From NCBI GenBank assembly GCA_943787985.1, contig CALSOO010000004.1, positions 1,054,001-1,118,000 of the forward strand: a stretch of DNA of 64,000 bases, in the 5' to 3' direction. The DNA is from an uncultured Paracoccaceae bacterium (GTDB lineage Bacteria; Pseudomonadota; Alphaproteobacteria; Rhodobacterales; Rhodobacteraceae). The notes under the pieces are model-generated. The model was given only the letters and a program-made list of their open reading frames with translations, searched no databases and had not been told where the DNA came from. Position numbers and translations under genes: made by a program. Position 1 is the first letter of the stretch; each line of letters starts with the position of its first letter. Positions 27,820 through 36,861 of this stretch are shown piece after piece.

Positions 27820-28146
27820 CTAGCGCTCGATCACGCCGATCTGGTTCATGAATTGCTCGAAGGCGCTCTGCCCTTCGTCGGTGCATTCGGCTTTGATCTG
27901 ATCAAAGCGTGCGCGCAGGGCTTTCTTTTCGTCGCCCTTGCAATCGTTCCATGGGCGGCCTTGCAGCCCCATCACCATAACATAGTAGCCAATAAAATGA
28001 GGTTTCATGCCTGTCTGCAACAATCGGCGATAGGTTTCATCCGGCCCGAGGGCGCGCAGGTCTTCAGCCGAATGTATTCCAGCTTTGGCGCAACTGGCGT
28101 CCATTGTGGGGCCAAGATTGCGGATAGAGGAAACGGGACTTTTCAT
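27820..28146 (-). CDS. TfoX/Sxy C-terminal domain protein
   Basis: A 108-residue stand-alone version of the TfoX C-terminal domain, a helix-hairpin-helix-like fold. The block SIRNLGPTMDASCAKAGIHSAEDLRALG is characteristic (GP, AGI, DLR-LG). Full Sxy proteins control competence, but stand-alone C-terminal domains have no proven role. WNDCKGDEKKALRARFDQIK follows. The gene is convergent with ndk. Confidence 0.8.
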   Translation of the reverse strand: MKSPVSSIRNLGPTMDASCAKAGIHSAEDLRALGPDETYRRLLQTGMKPHFIGYYVMVMGLQGRPWNDCKGDEKKALRARFDQIKAECTDEGQSAFEQFMNQIGVIER

Positions 28147-28198
28147 CCCGTGATCGTAACGCAGTCGCCGCTGCGTGTCACGGTACAGCGTTGTTGAG

Positions 28199-28288
28199 TT
28201 ACAAGCTGGCGTAATCCGTAATAACGGGTGCTGGTTTGTCGCTGTCCGCTTTGACAGGTTGGGGTGCAGGTGTAGGTTGCTGTGCCAT
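28199..28288 (-). CDS. Possible 29-residue Pro-rich small protein
   Basis: A short frame begins at ATG 28288 with CGAGG eight bases upstream and ends at TAA 28199. The peptide begins MAQQPTPAPQPVKAD, contains alternating Pro and ends VITDYASL. The clean ribosome site and the non-random composition argue for translation. It lies between the TfoX-like gene and aldose epimerase on the same strand. No family known to me. Confidence 0.35.
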   Translation of the reverse strand: MAQQPTPAPQPVKADSDKPAPVITDYASL

Positions 28289-28381
28289 TGTGACGCCTCG
28301 TTGTTTGCTCGGTCAGTTCACTTCAGCATGCGTATTTGCCTACGCTGTGGCGCAAATGTGGCAATTGTGTGGCGATTGGAT

Positions 28382-29335
28382 TCAGGACCGCGCCTGATTG
28401 CAAAAACGGTAGCGGGTGATTTGGCGATAAGGGGCATCGGGATGTATCATGATGCTGGGGAAATCGGGGTGATTTGGCGCGTCCGGCCAGCCTTGAGGTT
28501 CCAAAGCCACAGCGCCGTAGGGCTTCAGGCGAAATGGAATCGCACCACCTTCCGGTTCATCAGGAAGCCCGCTGCCATCATAAACATGCAATCCCAGTTC
28601 GGTTGTGTCGATCTCCACCCGATGCCCGTCGGGGCCACTCAAAGTGGCCACATGGCGCGGGGTATCCTGTTTGGAAGTGCTCAGACAAAAACAATGGTCA
28701 ATGTCGTTGCTTTGCTTCACATTTTTGGGAGTGCGAAAGTCCATTTGCGTCCCGTCAACCGAAACGGAGCGGCCGGTCGAAACGCCAAAGGCGTCTTTTT
28801 CAAGATAGCGGTCGGCATTGATCTGCAAGGTCATCGCATCTGCACCGTCCCCCAAAGCCCAATAGGGATGATGCGCAATGTTCATTGGGGTTTCGCGGTC
28901 GGACACTGCCGTGATCTCAAGGGTTAAAACATCGTCGCCCAACGTATAGCGCACTGTGATAGCGCGCTTGCCCGGCAGCCCTGCATGCCCGTCCGGGAGC
29001 ATTACACTGAGGAGGGCATTGTTTTCGGATTGTTCGAGCACACTCCACGTTAGCGCGTGAATCCCGTCGTCACCTGAATGCAAAGATGTCAGCCCATGTT
29101 CATTGCATTGCATTTGGTAGGACGTCCCAGCCACCAGCAATTGCCCTGCGGCAATGCGGTTCGCAATGGGGCCGACAAGAACGCCTGCAAAAACGGACCG
29201 CGCCGTCTGGGCGTCTGGTGTTTCAAACCCGAGAATCAAATCGCGACCGTCTTGCTGAAGTCGCGCCAAAGTCGCGCCACGCGCCAGAATGGTGGCGCGC
29301 ATTGGACCCGATTGTAAGACGATGCTGTGTTCCAT
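28382..29335 (-). CDS. galM: Aldose 1-epimerase
   Basis: A 317-residue mutarotase-like protein of the galactose mutarotase superfamily. Seen are the N-terminal beta-sheet, VGPIANRIAAGQLLVAG, CNEHGLTSLHSG with a substrate-binding His, PMNIAHHPYWALGDG with the catalytic His, and GAVALEPQGWPDAPNH with the conserved Glu near the end. Start at ATG 29335 leaves no strong ribosome site. It is divergent from the E1 gene. Confidence 0.88.
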   Translation of the reverse strand: MEHSIVLQSGPMRATILARGATLARLQQDGRDLILGFETPDAQTARSVFAGVLVGPIANRIAAGQLLVAGTSYQMQCNEHGLTSLHSGDDGIHALTWSVLEQSENNALLSVMLPDGHAGLPGKRAITVRYTLGDDVLTLEITAVSDRETPMNIAHHPYWALGDGADAMTLQINADRYLEKDAFGVSTGRSVSVDGTQMDFRTPKNVKQSNDIDHCFCLSTSKQDTPRHVATLSGPDGHRVEIDTTELGLHVYDGSGLPDEPEGGAIPFRLKPYGAVALEPQGWPDAPNHPDFPSIMIHPDAPYRQITRYRFCNQARS

Positions 29336-29476
29336 ATCGGCAGTTCGCACGGCATTAACACGTTTTGCAACCAATCAGACACACAGGACTTGACGCTATG
29401 GCGCTTGCAGCCTTTTGTGCGACTGTTCGGCGAGGTTCGCGCGGACGAGCCAATTCACCACACAGGACCTGTCTCT

Positions 29477-31669
29477 ATGGATCGTGCTGCAATCGTTCAT
29501 GAAAATTTCCTTCGCCGGACCGGTGCGCAGGACTTCCCACAAGGCGCAGCACCACGGGCAGGGTTGGATGCGCAAACCGCTGTCGAAATTTTCCGGGCTG
29601 CATGTTTGAGCCGTGCACTGGATCTGACCAGCAGGGACATGCAAAAGGCGGGGCAGGGGTTTTACACGATAGGATCGTCCGGACATGAAGGGATGGCGGC
29701 TGTTGCGCGCGCGCTGCGTCCCGACGATATTGCTTTTTTGCACTACCGCGATGCGGCTTTCCAGATCGCACGCGCTGACCAAGTGCCGGGGCAAACAATC
29801 ACGTGGGATATGCTGCTGAGTTTTGCCTGTTCCAGTGAAGACCCTATCAGTGGGGGGCGGCACAAAGTGCTCGGCTCCAAAGCGTTGATGATTCCGCCCC
29901 AAACCTCGACGATCGCCAGCCATTTGCCAAAAGCCGTGGGGGCTGCATTCTCTCTTGGCTTGGCGCGCAGAAACGCACCCGAACACCGCACTTTGCCCGA
30001 AGATGGCATCGCGGTGTGCAGTTTCGGTGATGCCTCTGCCAACCATTCTACAGCGCAAGGTGCGTTTAACACTGCGGGCTGGACATCAGTTCAATCGACG
30101 CCTTTACCGTTGTTGTTTGTGTGCGAGGACAACGGTATCGGGATTTCTACCAAAACACCTGACGGGTGGATCGCCGCATCGATGAAACATCGCCCGGGGG
30201 TTCGGTATTTCGAGGCCGATGGTCTTGATATTTATGACACATTTGTGGTCACGCAACAGGCTGCGGACTATGTGCGCACACGGCGCAAACCCGCATTTTT
30301 GCATTTGCGAATGGTGCGCCTGTACGGACATGCAGGGGCAGATATCGCAACGACATACCTGCCAAAATCCGAAGTCGAGGCAGATGAAGCCAATGACCCT
30401 CTGTTGCACGGCGCGCGACTTTTGCGGGATGCCGGGGCGCTGACCGCGGCTCAGTCTCTTGAGATATACCAAGAGACCTGCGCGCGGGTGCAGAATATGG
30501 CGCAAGAGGTGGTCAAACGCCCGCATCTGAGCGATGCACAGGATGTGATGCGCGCTATCGTACCGCCCTCAAGGGCGTGTGCGCCAACAAATGGACCGGA
30601 TATGCAAACCCGGGCGGATGTGCTTGGAGCGGACGCCCGGGCCCAAAGCAGTCCGCAGCCAATGGCCAAACTGATCAATTGGGCCCTAACAGACATTATG
30701 CTGGCGCACCGAGAGGTCGTCATGATGGGCGAAGATGTCGGGCGCAAAGGCGGCGTTTACGGTGTCACGCAAAAACTGCAAAGCAGATTTGGGGCGGGCA
30801 GGGTCATAGACAGTCTGCTCGATGAACAGAGCATTCTGGGCTTGGCCATTGGCATGGCGCATAACGGTTTTGTTCCCATGCCAGAGATCCAGTTCCTTGC
30901 GTATTTGCACAACGCCGAAGACCAGTTGCGCGGTGAAGCGGCTACTTTGCCATTTTTCTCCAATGGGCAATTCACAAACCCGATGGTTTTGCGGATCGCA
31001 GGGCTAGGGTATCAAAAAGGGTTTGGTGGTCACTTTCACAACGATAACTCGCTGGCGGTTTTGCGCGATATTCCTGGTGTGATCATCGCCTGCCCGTCGA
31101 ACGGGGCCGATGCAGTGGGAATGCTGCGCGAAGCCACACGTCTGGCGCGTGAAGAGCAACGATTGGTCGTATTTGTAGAACCTATCGCACTGTACCCGAT
31201 GCGTGACTTGCATGAGGCAGGGGATGGATTGTGGATGAATTTATACCCGCAAGGAATTGAAAATATTGACCTAAACGATATAGGCGTTCATGGATCTGGA
31301 ACTGACTTGGCCATCTTGACCTATGGCAATGGTTATTATTTGTCACGTCAAGCACAGCCATTTTTGGAGCGCAATGGCGTCAAAACACGGGTGATCGACA
31401 TTCGGTGGCTGGCGCCACTTGCGTTGCAAAGCATCCTCGCTGCCGTGTCAGAGTGTGCAAATGTACTGGTTGTGGATGAATGCCGTCGTACCGGTGGGCA
31501 GGGCGACAGCCTTATGACGCAACTGGCTGAAAACGGAGTCCAATCATGCGCGCTCATCGCGGCGCAGGACAGCTTTATTGCGACGGGGCCTGCTTATGCG
31601 GCTACGATGCCGTCGCGGGATAGCATTGTGAGTGCGGCGATGTCCTTGGTAACTGGAGTGCCAGAATGA
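29477..31669 (+). CDS. Fused alpha/beta 2-oxo acid dehydrogenase E1 component
   Basis: Thiamine-diphosphate-dependent decarboxylase of the branched-chain or acetoin type, with both subunits in one 730-residue chain. The alpha half (to ~residue 375) has the ThDP motif GDASANHSTAQGAFNTAGW and EDNGIGISTKTPDGWI; the beta half begins at KLINWALTDIMLAHREVVMMG and has LLDEQSILGLAIGMAHNGF and VVDECRRTGGQGDSL. ATG 29477 is chosen from homology, with AGGA upstream. No E2 or E3 gene follows: an IS graveyard begins within 150 bp of the stop. Confidence 0.88.
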   Translation: MDRAAIVHENFLRRTGAQDFPQGAAPRAGLDAQTAVEIFRAACLSRALDLTSRDMQKAGQGFYTIGSSGHEGMAAVARALRPDDIAFLHYRDAAFQIARADQVPGQTITWDMLLSFACSSEDPISGGRHKVLGSKALMIPPQTSTIASHLPKAVGAAFSLGLARRNAPEHRTLPEDGIAVCSFGDASANHSTAQGAFNTAGWTSVQSTPLPLLFVCEDNGIGISTKTPDGWIAASMKHRPGVRYFEADGLDIYDTFVVTQQAADYVRTRRKPAFLHLRMVRLYGHAGADIATTYLPKSEVEADEANDPLLHGARLLRDAGALTAAQSLEIYQETCARVQNMAQEVVKRPHLSDAQDVMRAIVPPSRACAPTNGPDMQTRADVLGADARAQSSPQPMAKLINWALTDIMLAHREVVMMGEDVGRKGGVYGVTQKLQSRFGAGRVIDSLLDEQSILGLAIGMAHNGFVPMPEIQFLAYLHNAEDQLRGEAATLPFFSNGQFTNPMVLRIAGLGYQKGFGGHFHNDNSLAVLRDIPGVIIACPSNGADAVGMLREATRLAREEQRLVVFVEPIALYPMRDLHEAGDGLWMNLYPQGIENIDLNDIGVHGSGTDLAILTYGNGYYLSRQAQPFLERNGVKTRVIDIRWLAPLALQSILAAVSECANVLVVDECRRTGGQGDSLMTQLAENGVQSCALIAAQDSFIATGPAYAATMPSRDSIVSAAMSLVTGVPE

Positions 31670-31815
31670 GGCGTCGCGAAGTCGTGACATGGCCCGGACG
31701 CGGCTACTTGTGGTATGCCGTAAGCGGGTACTTGCTGGCACCATGGGAATAGAACGCTGACATCGCGATCCTTGAAAGGATACGAGATGAGAACGAAGAC
31801 GAGGCCGAATAGATC

Positions 31816-31946
31816 GGCGGACAACGACATGCCTTGAGAACAGATCAATCACGACAGCCAGATAGGACCAACCCTCATGCGTCTTAATATAAGTGATATC
31901 CATTGAACCGTTGGCGGTGTCATACTTCCCAAACGACACGTGGTCG
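31816..31946 (-). mobile_element. IS3-family transposase fragment (older remnant)
   Basis: The minus-strand translation contains [19 protein letters not shown] followed by DLFSRHVV, the first DDE segment of IS3-family OrfB (catalytic Asp in the D-I-T-Y motif). Homology stops after about 40 residues on both sides. It is therefore a short internal piece of a transposase gene with no ends visible. Confidence 0.75.
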
Positions 31947-32069
31947 ATGGATTTCATGGCGGATCAACTCGCGGATGGCTGGTCGATCAGAACATTGAAC
32001 GTGCTGGATGATTTCAATCGCGAAGGTCTGTGCATTGAGGTCGACTTTTCACTGCGAACCGAGCGCGTT
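31947..32069 (+). mobile_element. IS407-type OrfB fragment interrupted by a second IS
   Basis: The plus-strand frame reads [18 protein letters not shown], then [18 protein letters not shown] and RTERV, which matches the middle of IS407-group OrfB. The next codons continue only on the far side of the IS (GTT-GTG-CGT at 33328-33336), restoring E-R-V-V-R. So this remnant was already present when the complete IS inserted into it. Confidence 0.75.
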
Positions 32070-32094
32070 TGACCTGCCCCCGAGGCTCTCTCAT

Positions 32095-32990
32095 TCATAA
32101 CGAGAGTCTGCGGGTCTGGTTTTCATATTCTTCGTCGTCAGTTTGGGCAAGCGCGTCGTGCGCGGAGCCCTCAAATTGCTCAAGCGCACGGCGCGCTTCT
32201 GCGGGTGTTTGGTTCTCCAGCGATGAGTGCGGTCTGACGTTATTGTAATCGTATCGCCAGAGGGCCAGCTTTGCGGCGGGCATCATCTAACGTGTCGAAG
32301 ATCTCCTCATTCAGCAGCTCGTCTCGCAGGCTGCCGTTGAAGCTTTCGATGAAGGCGTTCTGCTGGGGTTTGCCCGGATCGATGTAATGCCAATCAACGT
32401 CGTTATCCCCGGCCCATTTCAAGATCGCACGACTTGTGAACTCTGTGCCGTTATCACTGACGATGCAGGATGGCTTGCCGTGGACACGGACAAGCGCATC
32501 TAACTTCCGGGCCACACACGCGCACCAGAGATACTGCGTATCTAGCCATCAAGGCACAGGTTCTCACGGCAGCAGTCGTCGTTCACAGCCAACATGCGGA
32601 ACTTGCGTGATGCGCCAAACGTGTCAGGACACAAAATCCAACGACCAGCGCTCGCCTGGGCGCGAAGCCACAGGCATCGGTGTTCGTGATCCACGCGCTC
32701 GTTTGCGGCCCCTGCGCCGCCTGACGCCCAGCTTTTCCTCGGTGTAGATACGATACAACTTCTTGTGGTTCATTATCATTCCCTTGCGGTCCAACAGAAC
32801 ACCAATCCGGCGATAACCGAACCGACGCCGCACAGCGGCAATCGCCTTCATCTCTTCGCGAACTTCTGATTGTCCGGCGGCCGATCACGCCGGACGGTCT
32901 TGGGATCGACACCAACAAGCCTGCACGCACGGCGTTGCGAGATATCATGATCCCGCATCGCCTTGCGTGCCGCAGCCCGTCGCACATTCG
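32095..32990 (-). pseudogene. IS3 transposase OrfB, multiply disrupted
   Basis: Pieces of the DDE transposase appear in different frames: AVRRRFGYRRIGVLLDRKG and GERWSLDFVS (first catalytic Asp), [19 protein letters not shown] (second Asp), [20 protein letters not shown] (catalytic Glu) and [20 protein letters not shown] at the end. Shifts occur near 32,850, between 32,515 and 32,625, and near 32,260. The product cannot be made in one piece, so the element is not autonomous. Confidence 0.85.
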
Positions 32991-32996
32991 GTGTCG

Positions 32997-33260
32997 TCAG
33001 TTCTTTCCCAGCAAGTCTTTCAAGACAACATTGTCGAGCATGGTGTCGGCCAAAAGACGCTTCAGCTTTGCGTTCTCATCTTCCAGCGATTTGAGGCGGT
33101 GGGTGTCAGACACGTTCATGCCTCCGTATTTGGCTTTGAACTTGTAGAACGACGCCGGGCTCAGGCCATGCCTGCGGCACACCTCTGCTGTAGGCATCCC
33201 AGCTTCTTGCTCTTTGATCATCCCGATTATTTGGGCTTCGGTAAAACGACTCTGTCGCAT
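32997..33260 (-). CDS. IS3-family transposase OrfA
   Basis: An 87-residue helix-turn-helix protein, MRQSRFTEAQIIGMIKEQEA at the start, with PTAEVCRRHGLSPASFYKFKAKYGG as the recognition helix region and a leucine-zipper-like end (LKSLEDENAKLKRLLADTML). GGAG lies 8 bp upstream of ATG 33260. In active elements it is fused to OrfB by -1 frameshifting, but orfB is broken here. Confidence 0.9.
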   Translation of the reverse strand: MRQSRFTEAQIIGMIKEQEAGMPTAEVCRRHGLSPASFYKFKAKYGGMNVSDTHRLKSLEDENAKLKRLLADTMLDNVVLKDLLGKN

Positions 33261-33352
33261 TTGTTTGCTCCTTCGAAGGTTGAGCAAACTCTACATTAAA
33301 CTGAGGGAAGTTTCGGGGGGCAGGTCACGTTGTGCGTCACTTGTGGGCCTTG

Positions 33353-33709
33353 TCAAAATAGATCTACTTCACCCAAAGGATTGTCTCGACCAGCTTGATT
33401 TTGACCGGGAACTACAAGTTGCTGAGTGCTCTCTAGTTGAAGGCTTGCCAAAAGATGCTCTTGATCGATACATCCACTGCTCAATTTTTTTAGCAACTTC
33501 GAAGTGTCGATTATCGATTGATTTAGAAAGTCGAGTTTTTGGAAATCGTGCATGGCGCTTGGTCTGATTTCCAAAATGTCATGGAAGTGTTCTGTCATAA
33601 AGTCTTCTGTCGCAGAAAGCGTTTTCGAAAGCTCCGCCATATGGTCAGCGACCCTTTGTAGGACTTCATGCAAGTAGTCACTATGATTTTCGGTAACTTT
33701 CGTTGTCAT
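33353..33709 (-). CDS. Hypothetical helical protein of the chemotaxis cluster
   Basis: A 118-residue, mostly helical protein starting MTTKVTENHSDYLHEVL. Segments such as LQRVADHMAELSKTLSATED and QKLDFLNQSIIDTSKLLKKL look like a four-helix bundle, comparable in style to CheZ-like or phosphotransfer helpers, but no catalytic motif is visible. It follows cheY by a few bases. The stop is only 25 bp from the IS junction, so the C-terminus may have been altered by the rearrangement. Confidence 0.65.
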   Translation of the reverse strand: MTTKVTENHSDYLHEVLQRVADHMAELSKTLSATEDFMTEHFHDILEIRPSAMHDFQKLDFLNQSIIDTSKLLKKLSSGCIDQEHLLASLQLESTQQLVVPGQNQAGRDNPLGEVDLF

Positions 33710-33711
33710 TC

Positions 33712-34098
33712 TCAAAGCGGACCAACGACGGTTTCAATGCATTTTCGAAGATCGATTTGTTCAAATGGCTTTTTAAGGTAGTTGTTCATACCGAGTTTGC
33801 GACCGTAGTCTATGATTTGCTGTTCAGCACGTCCTGTTATGAGAATAAAACCTACTCCCTTTGTCTTTTCAGCGCTGCGCAAATTGTGGAGTAGTTTAAG
33901 ACCATCCATGTTGGGCATATTGTAGTCAGAAATTACGAGATGAACTGGCGCTGCTGCCAGAATCTTTAAGGCATCTTGACCATCCTCAGCAGTCGACACG
34001 TTGGTGATGCCAAACGCATCCAATGCTTGAGTGATTAGTCCACGGCTTGTGGACATATCGTCTACAACCATAATTCTGATTTGATCTCGAAGGGCCAT
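33712..34098 (-). CDS. cheY: CheY-like response regulator
   Basis: A single receiver domain of 128 residues. Acidic pocket in IMVVDDMSTSR, phosphorylated Asp58 in VISDYNMPNMDG, Thr in ILITGRAEQ, and Lys in YLKKPFEQ. No output domain. It lies after cheW with about 144 bp between, and just before the helical hypothetical gene. Likely phosphorylated by the CheA encoded upstream. Confidence 0.92.
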   Translation of the reverse strand: MALRDQIRIMVVDDMSTSRGLITQALDAFGITNVSTAEDGQDALKILAAAPVHLVISDYNMPNMDGLKLLHNLRSAEKTKGVGFILITGRAEQQIIDYGRKLGMNNYLKKPFEQIDLRKCIETVVGPL

Positions 34099-34242
34099 AG
34101 TTTATCCTCGTGTATCTTGATTGGCAACGCGCTGGTCTGAATACTTGTTCGCCAAACTCGATTTATCTAAATTGGAACGAAAAACTGGAGTTGATGCGCG
34201 TTGGAAAGCGTAGATTATCAGCATCACAGACGAGTATTCTCG

Positions 34243-34701
34243 TTATGCTGCCTCAGCAGTTTCAGTTTCTATGATGTTTGATAGATCCAGCACTCGGATC
34301 ATCCTATCATCCAAAAGTGTAAGGGCTTTAATGACTCCTGCTGGTGCATTGGGCGTCATATCAGGTGGTGGCTGAAGATCGTTTTCTGTCAAAGCAATGA
34401 TATCAGAAACAGCATCAACCAAAAGGCCAGTCATACTTTCCTTGTGTTTCACGACGATTATGACGTTTCTGTCAGTATGCTTTCTTGGAGCCATTCCCAA
34501 GCGTTCTGCTAGGTCCATAACTGGTAAAACAGTGCCGCGAAGATTGATGACACCTTTCATGTGTTTAGGTGCATGGGGCAATGGCGTAGTTTTTGTCCAT
34601 CCGCGGATCTCCCTAACGCACATTATGTCAAGTGAGTATTCTTGATCGCCTAACCGAAAAGTCAGGAGTTCTGCCGGCGTGCTTGTTTCAGTGTCTGACA
34701 T
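34243..34701 (-). CDS. cheW: Chemotaxis coupling protein CheW
   Basis: Links receptors to CheA. The 152-residue protein has the CheW fold blocks ELLTFRLGDQEYSLDIMCVREI, HAPKHMKGVINLRGTVLPVMD and LTENDLQPPPDM. ATG 34701 has AGGA upstream and lies 16 bp after the cheA stop, so it is cotranscribed with cheA. Confidence 0.94.
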   Translation of the reverse strand: MSDTETSTPAELLTFRLGDQEYSLDIMCVREIRGWTKTTPLPHAPKHMKGVINLRGTVLPVMDLAERLGMAPRKHTDRNVIIVVKHKESMTGLLVDAVSDIIALTENDLQPPPDMTPNAPAGVIKALTLLDDRMIRVLDLSNIIETETAEAA

Positions 34702-34717
34702 CTGAGTGGTTCCTGAT

Positions 34718-36850
34718 CTATGAAGCAAATTTTGTGAGAGAGGGATCTTGAGCGTTGGCAATGATATCCGATGGGTCGAGGATCAGCGCAATTTGACCAT
34801 CGCCCAAAATAGTTGCGGCCGCTATGCCAGGGGCACGGTAGAAGCTATCATCAAGACCTTTGATAACAACTTGCCGTTGGTCTTGAATTTCGTCCACAAT
34901 CAGAGCTGCGCGGCTGCCGTCTTCGTGAGCTATCAAAAGCACGACCGAGTCTGTGTAATCGTCTTTTTTCTCCCGATACCCTAACGAAACGCCTAGATCG
35001 AAAAGGGGAACAAAAGCTCCTCGCACTCTGACCACATCCAAACCTGGTCGTACCTGATCCAGATTGTCCTGTGTCAGCGTGAGTGTTTCGACTACGACGT
35101 TAAGCGGTAGTACCAAAGTTTCCTCTGCGACTTGGACGACCATCCCGTCCAAAACAGCCAAAGTTAGCGGCAAAGATATGGAAAATGTTGTTCCGACACC
35201 TTCTTGAGACGTTATTGTTATGCGGCCACCAAGTGCTTGAATAGATGTGCGAACTACATCCATCCCGACCCCACGGCCTGATAGATCCGACACTGAAGCT
35301 GCGGTGGAGAAACCAGGTAAAAACAGAAGGTTGTCGACTTCAGTGTCTGTCAAAACGGAGTCGGCAGGAATGAGACCTTTTTTGATGGCAATTTCTTGGA
35401 CTTTGGGGCGATTGATCCCGCCGCCATCATCTGAAACTTCAATGACCACTCTGCCCGAGCGATGGGCTGCTGAAAGGCGGACGATTCCCTGCGATGATTT
35501 CCCTGCGGCCTCTCGTTCTTGTGTCGTTTCCAATCCGTGATCTACCGCGTTTCTGATCATGTGTGTTAACGGATCAGCAAGACGCTCAATGACAGTTTTG
35601 TCGACCTCGGTATTTTCACCTTCAGTTTCCAAACGTACATCTTTGGAAACTGCCGCAGATGATTCGCGCACGATTCTTGACATTCGTTGAAATAGAGATT
35701 TAACAGGCTGCGCTCGGATCATCATGACGCTGTCTTGAATGTCACGCGTAAGCCTTTGAAATTCTTCAAGCCCATTCATTGCATCTGAATGAGGTGAAAG
35801 GCCTGCAGATTCCAAACTTTGGGATAGCATCGCTTGATTGATTACAAGTTCGCCGACCAAGTTCACCAATCGCTCAATGCGATCAAGGTCCACCCGAACA
35901 ACGGACTTTGCTGCCGCAGCGCCTGGCGCTTTGGCCTGTGAGGCTGAACGCGTTACAACCGGATCTTTCGTTTCAACTTTTTCAGCCTGGACAATTGGCT
36001 CATCGGCAACTGTTGGGAGAGGAGGAGGCAGGTCCTCAAGAGTTGCATCAGTTTCCAATTCAGCAGCACCTTCGGAAACTGAAAGAGCTTCAATCTTCAA
36101 AGTGCACAGCCCGTCAACAAACTCAAAGACAGACGCGACTTCGGCCGGGTCAACGTTGGCTGAAAGGGTTACTTTCCAATACAAATACGGAGTTTCAGCG
36201 GATAGTTGCTCTAGTGAAACAAGCTTGTCTGTGACGCATTCAATTTCGCACTCACCGAGATCACGCAGGGCTTTTAGGATTTGGAACGGCTCATTTCCAG
36301 TGTCAAAAAGCTCCGCTGCTGGCGCGAATTCGATTTCGAATTGCGGTAAGTCAAGGGACGCGGCCATGTCCGGTAAATCGAGGCCGAGATCCAGACTCAA
36401 TCCCATAGGCTGGAATTCGATTTCCTCTTCGGGTTCTTCGACTTCGTCCCCCGTCAGACCTATAGACGCATCCAGTTCCCCAACCAGAGACTTTCCTTGT
36501 TCCTCTGGGCTATCAAGGCCATCGCGTGCGCATCTTACCAAGTCAGACAAATGGTCTGCACAACGGAAAAAGAGTTTAAGAAGATCGTTGTCAACGTTCA
36601 TAGTTCCCGAACGGACGCTATCCATCACTGTTTCATACCGGTGGGCGAAACGTACGAGGCTTTCCAGGCCGAATGCGCCAGCACCACCTTTGATAGAATG
36701 AACGGCTCGAAACACGACGTTGATTGTTTCGTTGTCCCATTCGCCATCGTCAATAGTTTGAAGGCCGTCTTGCATTGCTTCGAGGAGTTCTTCGCATTCG
36801 ATAAAGAACGAAGCGCGAATCTCTGCCATTGGATCGGATGCATCTGTCAT
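34718..36850 (-). CDS. cheA: Chemotaxis histidine kinase CheA
   Basis: A 710-residue kinase. Domain order: Hpt with phospho-His51 in VFRAVHSIKGGAGAFG; a variable P2-like acidic region; dimerisation helices (RIERLVNLVGELVINQAML); HATPase with DPLTHMIRNAVDHGLE and EVSDDGGGINRPK; and a C-terminal CheW-like domain. ATG 36850 follows a GGTAAGGA site. Codon use in cheA, cheW and the second cheY looks more AT-rich than in the STAS and first cheY genes just upstream. Confidence 0.95.
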   Translation of the reverse strand: MTDASDPMAEIRASFFIECEELLEAMQDGLQTIDDGEWDNETINVVFRAVHSIKGGAGAFGLESLVRFAHRYETVMDSVRSGTMNVDNDLLKLFFRCADHLSDLVRCARDGLDSPEEQGKSLVGELDASIGLTGDEVEEPEEEIEFQPMGLSLDLGLDLPDMAASLDLPQFEIEFAPAAELFDTGNEPFQILKALRDLGECEIECVTDKLVSLEQLSAETPYLYWKVTLSANVDPAEVASVFEFVDGLCTLKIEALSVSEGAAELETDATLEDLPPPLPTVADEPIVQAEKVETKDPVVTRSASQAKAPGAAAAKSVVRVDLDRIERLVNLVGELVINQAMLSQSLESAGLSPHSDAMNGLEEFQRLTRDIQDSVMMIRAQPVKSLFQRMSRIVRESSAAVSKDVRLETEGENTEVDKTVIERLADPLTHMIRNAVDHGLETTQEREAAGKSSQGIVRLSAAHRSGRVVIEVSDDGGGINRPKVQEIAIKKGLIPADSVLTDTEVDNLLFLPGFSTAASVSDLSGRGVGMDVVRTSIQALGGRITITSQEGVGTTFSISLPLTLAVLDGMVVQVAEETLVLPLNVVVETLTLTQDNLDQVRPGLDVVRVRGAFVPLFDLGVSLGYREKKDDYTDSVVLLIAHEDGSRAALIVDEIQDQRQVVIKGLDDSFYRAPGIAAATILGDGQIALILDPSDIIANAQDPSLTKFAS

Positions 36851-36861
36851 CTTTAAAATCC

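Larger units (their letters stand above)
32070..33327 (-). mobile_element. Complete but degenerate IS3-family insertion sequence
   Basis: A 1,258-bp element bounded by inverted repeats: TGACCTGCCCCCGAG at the left end and the complement of TTTCGGGGGGCAGGTCA at the right. The flanks carry a 4-bp duplication CGTT (32066-32069 and 33328-33331). Inside are leftward orfA (intact) and orfB (frameshifted). The 4-bp duplication and the end sequence fit the IS3 family, IS407-like size class. Insertion is recent enough to keep the duplication, but orfB has since decayed. Confidence 0.88.
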
